DNA from: an uncultured Oscillospiraceae bacterium
Lineage (GTDB): Bacteria > Bacillota > Clostridia > Oscillospirales > Acutalibacteraceae
Reading direction: 5' to 3'
NCBI GenBank assembly: GCA_900547095.1
Contig: URFG01000002.1
Span: 1-64,000, forward strand
DNA: 64,000 bases
This document shows, piece after piece, positions 38,773-47,764 of this stretch. The notes under the pieces were generated by a model. That model was given only the letters and a program-made list of their open reading frames with translations, searched no databases and was not told the DNA's origin. How positions within the stretch are numbered: position 1 is the stretch's first letter; each line of letters opens with the position of its first letter. Made by a program: the position numbers and the translations under genes.

Positions 38773-40185
38773 ATGAGAAAAACAAAAATTGTTTGTACTA
38801 TCGGTCCGTCTTGTTCGGATGAAAATACACTTATTAAAATGTGCGAAGCGGGAATGAATGTTGCGCGCCTTAATTTCTCTCACGGAACCTTTGAGGAGCA
38901 TTTAAAAAGGATCAATGCTGTTAAAAAAGTGAGGGACGATCTTAATCTGCCTATAGCTATTATGCTTGATACAAAAGGCCCTGAATATAGAATAGGGCTT
39001 TTTGAAAACGGCAAGGAAGAGCTTAAAGAGGGCGATATTTTCACTTTTACCACCGATGATGTTATGGGAGATAAAGATAAGGTATCCGTTAGCTATAAAA
39101 ACTTAAATAAAGACTTAAAATCCGGGGATAAAATACTTGTAAATAACGGACTTTTATCCTTTGAGGTTTTAAAAATAGAAAATTCGGATATCGTGTGCAA
39201 GGTAATAACAGGCGGCATTATTTCCGACAGAAAAAGTATGAGCTTTCCTAATAAGGTATTAAAACAGATCTATCTTTCGGAGCAGGATAAGCAGGATATA
39301 CTTTTCGGAATTGAAAACGGTATCGATTATGTTGCCTGTTCATTTGTTTCCTGCGTTCAGGATATTCTCGATGTAAAGAAATTTATTTTTTCTCAAACTG
39401 CCGTGAGTATAGGAATAATAGCAAAAATCGAAAATCAGTCGGGTATAGATAATATCGAAGAAATATGCTCCGAGTGCGACGGAATAATGATAGGCAGAGG
39501 GGATATGGGTGTTGAAATTCCGTTTGAGGAGCTGCCCGCAATTCAAAAAAGACTTATCACTAAGTGCAGACTTCTCGGCAAAAGAGTAATAACTGCAACC
39601 GAAATGCTCGAATCGATGATATATAATCCCCGCCCAACAAGAGCGGAGGTTTCCGATGTTGCAAACGCTGTTTATGACGGCACGAGTGCAATTATGCTTT
39701 CGGGTGAAACTGCCGCCGGAAAATATCCCGTTGAGGCAGTAAAAACAATGGCTAAAATAGCAGAGCGCACGGAGCAGGGAATACATTATAAAAAGAGATT
39801 TTACAAAAGCGATTTCCAAATCAAAAACGATATGGACGCAATTTCCCACTCTATCTGCGGAATGTCTATCGATCTTGATGTAAAAGGAATAGTCGTATGC
39901 TCACTGTCGGGAATGACGGCGAGAATGGTTTCAAGATTCAGGTCACCCGTAGATATTATAGGTCTTTGCGTAAATAAAAGAACCTGGCGCCAGCTTTCTC
40001 TATCCTGGGGTGTAACTCCCGTTATGTGCGAGGTTTACCCCTCTATCGAAGTGCTGTTTTATAACGCTAAAAAAACAGCAAAAAGAATTTTCGGATTGAA
40101 ACCCGATGATAAGATCATTATAACCGGCGGAGCCACAACAGGGCAGTCGGGCAACACCAATACGATAAGAATTGAAACAATATAA
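38773..40185 (+). CDS. pyk: Pyruvate kinase
   Basis: A 470-residue enzyme making pyruvate and ATP from phosphoenolpyruvate and ADP. Motifs are 'KIVCTIGPSC', 'NFSHGTFEEH', 'MLDTKGPEYR', 'AKIENQSGIDNIEEI' (catalytic Lys region), 'GIMIGRGDMGVEIP' and 'TATEMLESMIYNPRPTRAEVSDVANAV'. It is the standard short form without an extra C-terminal PEP-utiliser domain. The ribosome binding site is AGGAG. No promoter separates it from the terminator, so readthrough or a promoter in the upstream structured region is implied. Confidence 0.95.
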   Translation: MRKTKIVCTIGPSCSDENTLIKMCEAGMNVARLNFSHGTFEEHLKRINAVKKVRDDLNLPIAIMLDTKGPEYRIGLFENGKEELKEGDIFTFTTDDVMGDKDKVSVSYKNLNKDLKSGDKILVNNGLLSFEVLKIENSDIVCKVITGGIISDRKSMSFPNKVLKQIYLSEQDKQDILFGIENGIDYVACSFVSCVQDILDVKKFIFSQTAVSIGIIAKIENQSGIDNIEEICSECDGIMIGRGDMGVEIPFEELPAIQKRLITKCRLLGKRVITATEMLESMIYNPRPTRAEVSDVANAVYDGTSAIMLSGETAAGKYPVEAVKTMAKIAERTEQGIHYKKRFYKSDFQIKNDMDAISHSICGMSIDLDVKGIVVCSLSGMTARMVSRFRSPVDIIGLCVNKRTWRQLSLSWGVTPVMCEVYPSIEVLFYNAKKTAKRIFGLKPDDKIIITGGATTGQSGNTNTIRIETI

Positions 40186-40217
40186 ATAATTTTAAAATAA
40201 AAAAGGAGGTGGGAGTA

Positions 40218-41063
40218 ATGAGTAAAAAATCTTCCGTTAAAATGTTCAAATCAAACACAAACTTAAAAGAAGATCTTAGGATGTCCGTAAGCTTCAGAAA
40301 CGATAAAAAGGTTTTCTGCGACCTTCATAAACACCAATATATCGAAACGGAGCTGATTTTAAGCGGAACGTGTAAAAACACGATTAACGGCGTGGAATAT
40401 AATTTCAAAAGGGGAGATGTTTATTTAATGCTCCCCTCCGATATGCATATAGTTTACAGCGCGGAGCCTGTAAGATATGTAAATTTATCCTTCGGCGAAG
40501 ATATGCTTAAAGCATCTATGCTTAATCAGATCGCTCTTAAAGGCTCTAATATAATAGCTGCGCTAAACGAAGAAGAAATTGAAACCGCAGAAAATATTCT
40601 TAAGGCAATAAGCTGCGAATTTAATTCAAAAAAGCCTTCGAAAACTTTGCTTAAAATGCTGATCGAATGTTTTATGGTGCTTTCTTTCGGAAAAAATGAA
40701 AAAACTTCTGCCGAAACAAGAAGCACAGTCGCTTTAAAGCGGGTATTAGGATTTTTGAATATGCATTTTACCGAAAATCCCTCTCTTAAAGCGGCGGCAG
40801 AGGTCGCGCACTATAATGTGAGTCATTTTTCAAACTATTTTCATAATCAGATGCAGGTTACATATTCGGAATATTTAAATAATCTGAAAGTCAACAGGGC
40901 AAAGGATCTGCTTATGTCCACCGACCTTAAGATCTATGAGATCGCCCTTAAAAGCGGATTTTCCACACAGGTGAATTTTCAGAGAGTATTCAAGAAAAAA
41001 ACAGGACTTACTCCTTTGCAGTTTCGAGCAGAGAATAAACAAAAAAATACTGCCGCGGATTAA
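40218..41063 (+). CDS. AraC-family transcriptional regulator
   Basis: A 281-residue regulator. An N-terminal cupin-like sensor (about 20-95) has 'DLHKHQYIETELILSGTCKNTINGVEYNFKRGDVYLMLPSD'. Two C-terminal helix-turn-helix motifs lie at about 180-275, with 'AAEVAHYNVSHFSNYFHNQMQVTYSEYLNN' and 'YEIALKSGFSTQVNFQRVFKKKTGLTPLQFR'. Cupin-AraC proteins usually sense sugars or small metabolites. I chose ATG 40218; AAGGAGG at 40203-40209 is 8 bases upstream. An in-frame GTG at 40209 overlaps the ribosome binding site. It lies 32 bases after pyk, possibly cotranscribed. Confidence 0.88.
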   Translation: MSKKSSVKMFKSNTNLKEDLRMSVSFRNDKKVFCDLHKHQYIETELILSGTCKNTINGVEYNFKRGDVYLMLPSDMHIVYSAEPVRYVNLSFGEDMLKASMLNQIALKGSNIIAALNEEEIETAENILKAISCEFNSKKPSKTLLKMLIECFMVLSFGKNEKTSAETRSTVALKRVLGFLNMHFTENPSLKAAAEVAHYNVSHFSNYFHNQMQVTYSEYLNNLKVNRAKDLLMSTDLKIYEIALKSGFSTQVNFQRVFKKKTGLTPLQFRAENKQKNTAAD

Positions 41064-41092
41064 AATTTATCCGCAGCAGTATTTTTGCTTTA
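41048..41092. terminator. Terminator between the AraC gene and the DUF378 gene
   Basis: GCGGAT and ATCCGC flank an A/T loop (about 41056-41075), extended by outer TACTGC/GCAGTA pairing and followed by TATTTTT. The araC stop codon is inside the hairpin. Confidence 0.7.
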
Positions 41093-41305
41093 TTGTTCGG
41101 CTGAAACAACTTTGTCGCTGTCGCTTCTGAAAAGCAAAGAAATGCACCATATTCCCGCGAGGGCTATAACGGTATATATAATTCGGCTTAATATTGCGTC
41201 GCTTCCGCCGAATATCCACGCCACAAGGTCAAAGCTGAAAATTCCGACGAGCCCCCAGTTGAGAGTACCTATTATTGCAAGTATAAGGCAAATTTTATCA
41301 AACAT
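41090..41305 (-). CDS. DUF378 small membrane protein
   Basis: A 71-residue protein with two hydrophobic segments (about 3-25 and 40-62). It has the DUF378 pattern 'LAIIGTLNWGLVGIFSFDLVAWIFG', then 'LSRIIYTVIALAGIW'. I chose ATG 41305 (MFDKICL) because GGAGGTG is 8 bases upstream; the open frame back to 41356 has no support. The function is unknown. The upstream gene on the same strand is the 50-residue protein at 41390. Confidence 0.85.
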   Translation of the reverse strand: MFDKICLILAIIGTLNWGLVGIFSFDLVAWIFGGSDAILSRIIYTVIALAGIWCISLLFRSDSDKVVSAEQ

Positions 41306-41389
41306 TTTCTGAGCACCTCCAAAAAATGATCTTATCGGCCGACTTCTTCGGCTCATATTTATTTTGTGTAGTTTTTCAGCTTTTATACT

Positions 41390-41542
41390 TTACTGTTTAA
41401 GGTTTTTCTGATAAGACTCTATGATCTTTCTTATAACCTTTCCGGTTTCCGCTTCCTCGTTTAGGTGCTTTGGTTTGTATTCTTCTGTTTTGCTTTCGGT
41501 TTTGAAATTTTTGAATGGATCATTATTGTTTTTTGTATTCAT
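41390..41542 (-). CDS. Small hydrophilic protein of 50 residues
   Basis: A short reading frame with a good ribosome binding site (AGGAGTGA) before ATG 41542 and a TAA stop at 41390. The product begins MNTKNNNDPFKNFKTESK, is highly charged (Lys/Glu/Asn), and is probably helical near the end (TGKVIRKIIESYQKNLKQ). It has no membrane segment. I do not recognise it. Ribosome binding site quality and position make it a likely real gene, and it fills the gap between the DUF378 gene and ruvC. Confidence 0.6.
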   Translation of the reverse strand: MNTKNNNDPFKNFKTESKTEEYKPKHLNEEAETGKVIRKIIESYQKNLKQ

Positions 41543-41603
41543 TTTTTATCACTCCTGTAATTCTATTATTGACATTTTTTAAAAGTAATAAACAAAATTT
41601 TAG

Positions 41604-41632
41604 TTGAAGAAAAATGCACTATGTGGTATAAT
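41604..41632 (+). promoter_or_regulatory. Sigma-A promoter of the ruvC operon
   Basis: TTGAAG (41604-41609), a 17-base spacer and TATAAT (41627-41632), about 38 bases before ruvC. Confidence 0.7.
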
Positions 41633-41669
41633 AAATTGATTACAAAATTAGTGCGTCAGGGTTGATAAA

Positions 41670-42176
41670 ATGCGTGTTTTGGGAATAGATCCGGGATATG
41701 CGATAATAGGTTACGGGGCTGTGGATTACGACGGCGTAAAATTTAAAATCGCGGGTTACGGTGCTGTTACTACTAAAGCCGGTATTCCTTTTGAAAAAAG
41801 ACTTGAAATTATTTTTGAAGATATAAAAACCGTCATTTCAAATCTAAAGCCCGACTGTCTGTCTATTGAAAAGCTTTATTTTAATACAAACACCACTACC
41901 GCGATCGACGTGGCACAGGCGAGAGGCTGTATAATTTTAGCGGCGCAGTTAAGCGGTATAGAAATTTATGAGTATACGCCTCTTCAGGTCAAACAGTCCG
42001 TAACAGGTTACGGAAAGGCTGAAAAAAGGCAGGTTATGGAAATGACGAAAAATCTTCTTTCACTTCCCGCCGTTCCTAAACCTGACGACACGGCAGACGC
42101 TTTAGCGCTTGCCCTTTGCCATGCCCACAGTTCTTTCAGCCGCTATCAGAAATTAAATCGGGAGATAAGAAAATGA
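41670..42176 (+). CDS. ruvC: Holliday junction resolvase RuvC
   Basis: A 168-residue endonuclease that cleaves Holliday junctions with RuvAB. The acidic residues are visible: Asp in 'VLGIDPGYAIIGYG', Glu in 'SIEKLYFNTNTTTAIDVAQARG', and Asp in 'DDTADALALALCHAH'. Length is typical. It is the first gene of a long run to 53601. Its stop overlaps the ruvA start (ATGA). Confidence 0.95.
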   Translation: MRVLGIDPGYAIIGYGAVDYDGVKFKIAGYGAVTTKAGIPFEKRLEIIFEDIKTVISNLKPDCLSIEKLYFNTNTTTAIDVAQARGCIILAAQLSGIEIYEYTPLQVKQSVTGYGKAEKRQVMEMTKNLLSLPAVPKPDDTADALALALCHAHSSFSRYQKLNREIRK

Positions 42177-42781
42177 TCGCTTCGCTTAACGGAAAAATTC
42201 TTGCAAAAGATTCGGGATACATAATCGTCGAATGTTCAAATATCGGATTTAAATGTTTCGTAACGCAAACTGTTTTAGCGTCTTGCGGCCAGATAGGAGA
42301 TAATGTTTTTCTCTATACTTATATGTCCGTAAAAGAAGACGCTATTGATCTTTACGGTTTTTCTTCCGCTTCTGAGCTTGAGGCATTCAGACTGATAACC
42401 ACTGTCAGCGGAGTAGGTCCGAAAGTAGGTCTTGCGCTGCTGTCGCAGTTTACTGCGGATCATCTTCTTTTGTGTATCGCCTCGTCTGACGCAAAAGCGC
42501 TCACTTCCGCCTCGGGTGTGGGAATAAAGCTTGCTCAAAGAATCGTTCTTGAACTTAAAGATAAAGTCGGCTCTGTTTCTTTGCCGGAGGGCTTATCGGA
42601 AAATATATCGGCCGTGGGAAATGCTGCGGGAAATACTTCATCAAAAGAAGCAATAGAGGCACTTGTATCTTTAGGCTATTCTCAAAGCGAGGCTTCATTG
42701 GCAGTAGGAAAACTTGATCCTGCGCTTAAAGCCGAGGATCTTATAAAAGGCGCTCTTAAAAATTTGGCGGGGAGGTTTTAA
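42173..42781 (+). CDS. ruvA: Holliday junction DNA helicase subunit RuvA
   Basis: A 202-residue Holliday-junction-binding protein. It has an N-terminal OB-fold (1-62), two helix-hairpin-helix motifs ('TVSGVGPKVGLALL' about 72-85 and 'SASGVGIKLAQRIVLEL' about 107-123) and a C-terminal RuvB-contacting domain (about 155-202). I chose ATG 42173 (MIASLNGKIL), coupled to ruvC. A longer frame from 42116 lies in ruvC and has no ribosome binding site. Confidence 0.95.
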   Translation: MIASLNGKILAKDSGYIIVECSNIGFKCFVTQTVLASCGQIGDNVFLYTYMSVKEDAIDLYGFSSASELEAFRLITTVSGVGPKVGLALLSQFTADHLLLCIASSDAKALTSASGVGIKLAQRIVLELKDKVGSVSLPEGLSENISAVGNAAGNTSSKEAIEALVSLGYSQSEASLAVGKLDPALKAEDLIKGALKNLAGRF

Positions 42782-42784
42782 AAA

Positions 42785-43828
42785 TTGATCGAACAGGAAA
42801 TGGATTTTGAAAACAGAATAGTTTCCCCGGAATACAATTATTCCGATGAAGACAGCGAGATAACGCTCCGCCCTAAATCTTTAGACGAATATATAGGCCA
42901 GGATAAAGTAAAAGATAATTTATCTATTTATATCAAAGCCGCAAAGATGAGGAATGAATCTTTGGATCACGTTTTGCTTTATGGTCCTCCCGGTCTTGGG
43001 AAAACCACGCTTTCAAGCATTATCGCAAGAGAAATGGGAGTGAATTTAAGAGTCACTTCGGGACCCGCTATAGAAAAGCAGGGCGACCTTGTGGCGATCC
43101 TCACTTCTCTTAACGACGGTGATGTGCTTTTTATAGACGAAATTCACAGGCTTTCAAGAAATATTGAAGAAATTCTCTATCCTGCTATGGAGGATTTTTC
43201 GCTTGATATTATTTTGGGCAAAGGCCCCTCGGCAAGATCTATAAGACTTGATGTTCCGAAATTCACATTGGTGGGCGCAACGACGAGGTCCGGTCAGCTT
43301 ACTGCTCCTTTGCGCGATAGATTCGGAGTTTTATTAAGGCTTGAGCTTTACACGCCGGAGCAGCTTAAATCGATAGTCAAGCGTTCCGCAGGAATTTTAG
43401 GTATCGAAATTGAAGACGGCGGAGCCTTTGAGATCGCCTCAAGATCCAGAGGAACTCCGAGAATTGCAAACAGACTTTTAAAAAGAGTAAGGGATATAGC
43501 ACAGGTCGAGTATGACGGAAAAATAACCAAAAGCGTAGCAAGAGCCGCTCTTGCAAGGTTTGAAATAGACGAGCTGGGGCTTGATGATTTTGACCGCAGA
43601 ATGTTAAGCGCAATAATCACGCATTATTCGGGCGGACCTGTAGGTCTTGAAACGCTTGCGGCAGCTGTGGGAGAAGAAGCCGTTACTATTGAAGATGTTT
43701 ATGAGCCGTATCTGATGCAGATAGGATTTTTAAGCAGAACTCCGAGAGGAAGATGCGTAACACCTTCGGCATATGAGCATTTAGGCTATAAGCCCGATTC
43801 TGCACAAAAATCATTTTTTAAAGATTAG
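42785..43828 (+). CDS. ruvB: Holliday junction DNA helicase subunit RuvB
   Basis: A 347-residue AAA+ branch-migration motor. Walker A 'YGPPGLGKTTL' (about 60-70), Walker B 'LFIDEIHRL', sensor 1 'LVGATTRSG' and arginine finger 'APLRDRFG' are present, followed by a C-terminal winged helix ('QIGFLSRTPRGR'). The start is TTG 42785, with GGAGG 9 bases upstream and ruvA ending 4 bases before; an ATG at 42800 is possible but less well placed. Confidence 0.95.
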   Translation: MIEQEMDFENRIVSPEYNYSDEDSEITLRPKSLDEYIGQDKVKDNLSIYIKAAKMRNESLDHVLLYGPPGLGKTTLSSIIAREMGVNLRVTSGPAIEKQGDLVAILTSLNDGDVLFIDEIHRLSRNIEEILYPAMEDFSLDIILGKGPSARSIRLDVPKFTLVGATTRSGQLTAPLRDRFGVLLRLELYTPEQLKSIVKRSAGILGIEIEDGGAFEIASRSRGTPRIANRLLKRVRDIAQVEYDGKITKSVARAALARFEIDELGLDDFDRRMLSAIITHYSGGPVGLETLAAAVGEEAVTIEDVYEPYLMQIGFLSRTPRGRCVTPSAYEHLGYKPDSAQKSFFKD

Positions 43829-43839
43829 GAGAGAATTCT

Positions 43840-45186
43840 ATGGGAAGATTATTCGGAACCGACGGTGCAAGAGGGATAGCAAATAAAGAGCTTACCTGCG
43901 AGCTTGCAATGAATATCGGAAGAGCGGCGGCTTATGTTTTAACAGAGAAAACTACGGAAAAGCCGAAAGTCTTAATAGGAAAAGATACACGAGTTTCATC
44001 GAATATGCTTGAAATGGCGCTTGCGGCAGGTCTTTGCTCTGTGGGAGCGGATGTTGTGCTTGTAGGATTTGTTCCGACTCCCGCCATTGCGTTTTTGGTT
44101 AATGACAGGGAGGCTGACGCAGGCATAATGATATCCGCATCGCATAATCCCTGCGAATATAACGGCATAAAAATTTTTGACTCCAACGGTTTTAAGCTGC
44201 CTGATTCTATGGAAGATAAAATAGAGAAGATAGTGCTTGACGATTCTTCAGTGCTTGATTTTCCCGTAGGAGGGGATCTCGGAAGCGTATTTTTCAGATA
44301 CGATTATGCCGATATTTATATAGACCACCTTTTAGAATCGGTCGACTGCGATCTAAGCGGACTTAAAATCGCTATTGACTGCGCTAACGGCAGCGCTTCT
44401 TATACTGCCGAAAAATTTTTTACAAAGCTCGGTGCGGATTGCACCTTCATTCACAATTCTCCTAACGGAATAAATATAAACTTAAACTGCGGATCAACTC
44501 ATCTTGACGATCTTATCGATTATGTAAACGGTCACGATGTTGATTTGGGACTTGCTTTTGACGGCGACGCCGACCGCTGTCTTGCCGTCGATGAAAACGG
44601 CAAGCTTATCGACGGCGATAAGATGATAGCCGTTTTTGCGCTGGATATGAAAAAGAAAGGTATCTTAAATGATGATACCGCCGTTGTAACGGTTATGACC
44701 AACCTCGGATTTATGCACTTTGCGAGAGATTACGGCATAAATGTTGAACAAACGGCGGTAGGCGACAGATATGTTCTTGAAAATATGCTTAAAAACAACT
44801 ATCAGATAGGCGGAGAGCAGTCGGGACATATTATTTTTAAGAAATACGCTACTACGGGTGACGGTCAGCTTTCAGGCGCTATGCTTGCCTCAATTATCAA
44901 AAAATCGGGCAAAAGCGCTTCGGAAACAGCTTCTGTTATGACTGTTTTACCGCAGACGATGATAAACGTTACCGCAACTCCGGCTATGAAATCGGCACTT
45001 GATTCCGATTGCGATATTAAAAATGCTATTAAAGAAACCGAAGATATCCTCGGCGACAGGGGCAGAATCTTAGTCAGAGCCTCGGGAACAGAGCCTCTTA
45101 TAAGAGTAATGCTCGAGGGAGAAGATATCGGAGAAATCAAAAAACTTGCAAAAAAGGTTGCAGAGGTTATTAAAGGAAAAGCTTAA
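43840..45186 (+). CDS. glmM: Phosphoglucosamine mutase
   Basis: A 448-residue phosphohexomutase making glucosamine 1-phosphate for UDP-GlcNAc and cell-wall synthesis. It begins 'MGRLFGTDGARGIAN'. The phosphoserine loop 'ISASHNPCEYNG' (Ser about 100), metal-binding 'DGDADR' (about 239-244), sugar-binding 'GGEQSGH' and C-terminal phosphate motif 'RASGTEPLIRVM' are all present. It ends overlapping the next start (TAATG). Confidence 0.96.
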   Translation: MGRLFGTDGARGIANKELTCELAMNIGRAAAYVLTEKTTEKPKVLIGKDTRVSSNMLEMALAAGLCSVGADVVLVGFVPTPAIAFLVNDREADAGIMISASHNPCEYNGIKIFDSNGFKLPDSMEDKIEKIVLDDSSVLDFPVGGDLGSVFFRYDYADIYIDHLLESVDCDLSGLKIAIDCANGSASYTAEKFFTKLGADCTFIHNSPNGININLNCGSTHLDDLIDYVNGHDVDLGLAFDGDADRCLAVDENGKLIDGDKMIAVFALDMKKKGILNDDTAVVTVMTNLGFMHFARDYGINVEQTAVGDRYVLENMLKNNYQIGGEQSGHIIFKKYATTGDGQLSGAMLASIIKKSGKSASETASVMTVLPQTMINVTATPAMKSALDSDCDIKNAIKETEDILGDRGRILVRASGTEPLIRVMLEGEDIGEIKKLAKKVAEVIKGKA

Positions 45187-46052
45187 TGCGAACAGTTGAC
45201 GATTTTTATGATTTTGAATTGATAGACGCAGACTCAGGTCAAAGGCTCGAGCGCTGGAAAGATATAATTTTAATAAGACCCGATCCGCAGGTTATATGGA
45301 ACTTCGGGAAAAACGACAGCCGCTGGAATAATGCCGACGCGGTTTATCACCGAAGCAAAAGCGGAGGGGGATATTGGGAAAATTTAAAAAAGGTTCCCGA
45401 TGTCTGGAGCGTGGAGTATAAAGACCTTAAATTCAACTTAAAGCCTATGGGTTTTAAGCACACGGGACTTTTTCCCGAACAGGCTGTGAATTGGGAGCTT
45501 GCGGCGGATATCATTAAATCAAGCGGAAGAAACGATGTAAAAGTTCTTAATATGTTTGCTTACACCGGCGGCGCAACTATAGCCTGCCTTAAAGCCGGTG
45601 CGGCAGTCACTCATGTTGACGCCTCTAAGGGTATGACGCAGTGGGCAAAGGAAAACGCAGTTTCTTCAAATGTTGCCGACAGACCTGTCAGGTGGCTTGT
45701 TGACGATTGCCTTAAATTTGCCGAAAGGGAAGTAAGACGGGGAAATAAATACGACGCGATAATTATGGACCCTCCGTCTTACGGCAGAGGACCGAATGGT
45801 GAAATATGGAAGTTGGAAACACAGCTTGACACACTGCTTAGCGTGACTTCAAAGCTTTTAAGTGACAATGCGCTGTTTTTCTTCCTTAATTCATATACAG
45901 GGGGACTATCGCCCTCAATACTTAATTTTATGTTAAAAACTCATATTCCTAAAAATCTTAAGGGCAGTGTCAATACTGACGAAATAGGGGTAAAGGTCAC
46001 AAAAAAAGATATAATTCTTCCCTGCGGTAATACAACGATTTGGAAAAGATAA
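45186..46052 (+). CDS. Class I SAM-dependent methyltransferase (RlmI/RlmK-like)
   Basis: A 288-residue Rossmann-fold methyltransferase. The SAM-binding motif 'LNMFAYTGGATIACLKAGAAVTHVDAS' is near 121-147. The catalytic-type 'DAIIMDPPSYGRGPNGEIWKLE' is near 192-213, close to 23S rRNA (cytosine-C5) methyltransferases such as RlmI and to SAM-dependent methyltransferases of unknown target. No PUA domain is visible. It overlaps glmM by 1 base and ends directly before ecfA1. The substrate is probably rRNA but is not certain. Confidence 0.85.
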   Translation: MRTVDDFYDFELIDADSGQRLERWKDIILIRPDPQVIWNFGKNDSRWNNADAVYHRSKSGGGYWENLKKVPDVWSVEYKDLKFNLKPMGFKHTGLFPEQAVNWELAADIIKSSGRNDVKVLNMFAYTGGATIACLKAGAAVTHVDASKGMTQWAKENAVSSNVADRPVRWLVDDCLKFAEREVRRGNKYDAIIMDPPSYGRGPNGEIWKLETQLDTLLSVTSKLLSDNALFFFLNSYTGGLSPSILNFMLKTHIPKNLKGSVNTDEIGVKVTKKDIILPCGNTTIWKR

Positions 46053-46913
46053 ATGGACGAAATAATAAAAGTTGAAAATGTGACATTTGAATATAATGAC
46101 GGCGAGAAAAAAAGGTCGGTCATAAAAGATTTCAGCATAAGCTTCGAAAGAGGCAGTTTTACCTGCCTGCTCGGGCATAACGGCTCGGGAAAATCCACTT
46201 TGGCAAAGCTTTTAAACGGACTTTATAAGCCTGATAAGGGCGATGTTTTTGTAGACGGAATAAATACTAAAGACGAAGACAAAGAAATCGAAATCAAAAG
46301 AAGAGTGGGAATGGTTTTCCAAAACCCGGATAATCAGCTTGTTGCCTCTATAGTTGAAGACGATGTTGCTTTCGGCCCCGAAAACTTAGGACTTGCCCCC
46401 GAAGAAACCGAAAAAAGAGTGGATGATGCTCTTAAAGCCGTTGATATGCTGCGCTTTAAAAAAAGCACTCCGCATAATCTTTCGGGCGGTCAAAAGCAGA
46501 GAATAGCCATTGCGGGGATTATATCTATGCTTCCTGAATGCATTGTGCTTGACGAGCCTACCGCCATGCTTGATCCTAAAGGCAGAAAAGAAATAATTTC
46601 TACAATTAAAAAATTAAATCGGGAAAAGAATATAACCGTTATTTTAATAACGCATTTTATGGAAGAGGCGCAGGACGCCGACAGGGTGATAGTTTTAGAC
46701 GAGGGTAAAATAACCGCTGATTCTACCCCTAAAGAGGTTTTCGGAGATATTTCTCTTTTAAAATCCGCAGGACTTGATGTTCCGCAGACGACCGAGCTTT
46801 TATATAATCTTAAAAAAAGAGGTCTTGATGTAAGAACGCAGGCCATTTCCGTTGAAGAGGCGGCAAAGGAAATTATCAATGCTCTTTTCTTGGAGGAAAA
46901 TAAGTGTCAGTAA
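46053..46913 (+). CDS. ecfA1: Energy-coupling factor transporter ATPase EcfA1
   Basis: A 286-residue ATPase of an ECF vitamin/metal importer. Walker A 'GHNGSGKST' (about 40-48), Q-loop 'VFQNPDNQLVASIVEDDVAFGPENLG' typical of EcfA, signature 'LSGGQKQRIAIAG', Walker B 'CIVLDEPTAMLD' and H-loop 'ITHFMEEA' are present. It forms a heterodimer with EcfA2. It starts immediately after the methyltransferase stop codon. Confidence 0.95.
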   Translation: MDEIIKVENVTFEYNDGEKKRSVIKDFSISFERGSFTCLLGHNGSGKSTLAKLLNGLYKPDKGDVFVDGINTKDEDKEIEIKRRVGMVFQNPDNQLVASIVEDDVAFGPENLGLAPEETEKRVDDALKAVDMLRFKKSTPHNLSGGQKQRIAIAGIISMLPECIVLDEPTAMLDPKGRKEIISTIKKLNREKNITVILITHFMEEAQDADRVIVLDEGKITADSTPKEVFGDISLLKSAGLDVPQTTELLYNLKKRGLDVRTQAISVEEAAKEIINALFLEENKCQ

Positions 46914-47764
46914 TCTTAGAGGTAAAAAATTTAACCCATACTTACAATGCTTCGACCCCTTTTGTTACAGACGCGATAAAAAATGTCAGCTTTTCTGTAA
47001 AAGAGGGAGAGATCATCGGAATAATCGGCCATACAGGCTCCGGAAAATCGACTCTTGTTCAGCATTTGAACGGTCTTTTAAAACCGACTTCCGGAAACAT
47101 TTACTTTTGCGGAGAGGATATTTTCAGGGACCCTAAAAAAACAAGAGATATAAGATTTAAAATAGGTCTTGTTTTTCAGTATCCCGAATATCAGCTTTTT
47201 GAAGAAACCGTGTATGACGATATAGCGTTCGGCCCGAAGAATATGGGACTTTCGGGCAGTGAACTTGATAAAAGAGTAAAAGAGTCCGCAGAGCTTATAG
47301 GGCTTAAAGAAAGCTATCTGTCCGTTTCTCCTTTTGATCTTTCCGGAGGAGAGAAAAGGCGCGTCGCCGTGGCGGGAGTTATGGCTATGAATCCGAAAGT
47401 CCTTATTTTAGATGAGCCCGTAGCAGGTCTTGATCCCCAGGGCAGAGCGGATATGGTATCTTTGATCAAAAAATACAGGGATACTTATAATGCCACAGTA
47501 ATTATCGTTTCTCATAATATGGAGGATATGGCGGTCTTAGCGGATAAACTCCTTGTTATGAATAACGGCGAGATAGATTCTTTTGATACAACATACAATG
47601 TTTTTTCAAATGCGGAGCATTTAAAAGAAATAGGTTTAAGCGTGCCTATGGTAACTGAGATATTCAGGGTTATCAAAAAATGCGGATATAATACAGATAC
47701 CAATATCTTCACAGTTGAAGCCGCGCTTGATTATATTCTGAAAGGCGGTATCAAAAATGCTTAA
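46904..47764 (+). CDS. ecfA2: Energy-coupling factor transporter ATPase EcfA2
   Basis: A 286-residue second ATPase of the ECF module. Walker A 'GHTGSGKST', Q-loop 'VFQYPEYQLFEETVYDDIAFGPKNMG', signature 'LSGGEKRRVAVAG' and Walker B 'VLILDEPVAGLD' are present. The start is GTG 46904, with TGGAGGA upstream, inside the end of ecfA1 (10-base overlap). Confidence 0.95.
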   Translation: MSVILEVKNLTHTYNASTPFVTDAIKNVSFSVKEGEIIGIIGHTGSGKSTLVQHLNGLLKPTSGNIYFCGEDIFRDPKKTRDIRFKIGLVFQYPEYQLFEETVYDDIAFGPKNMGLSGSELDKRVKESAELIGLKESYLSVSPFDLSGGEKRRVAVAGVMAMNPKVLILDEPVAGLDPQGRADMVSLIKKYRDTYNATVIIVSHNMEDMAVLADKLLVMNNGEIDSFDTTYNVFSNAEHLKEIGLSVPMVTEIFRVIKKCGYNTDTNIFTVEAALDYILKGGIKNA

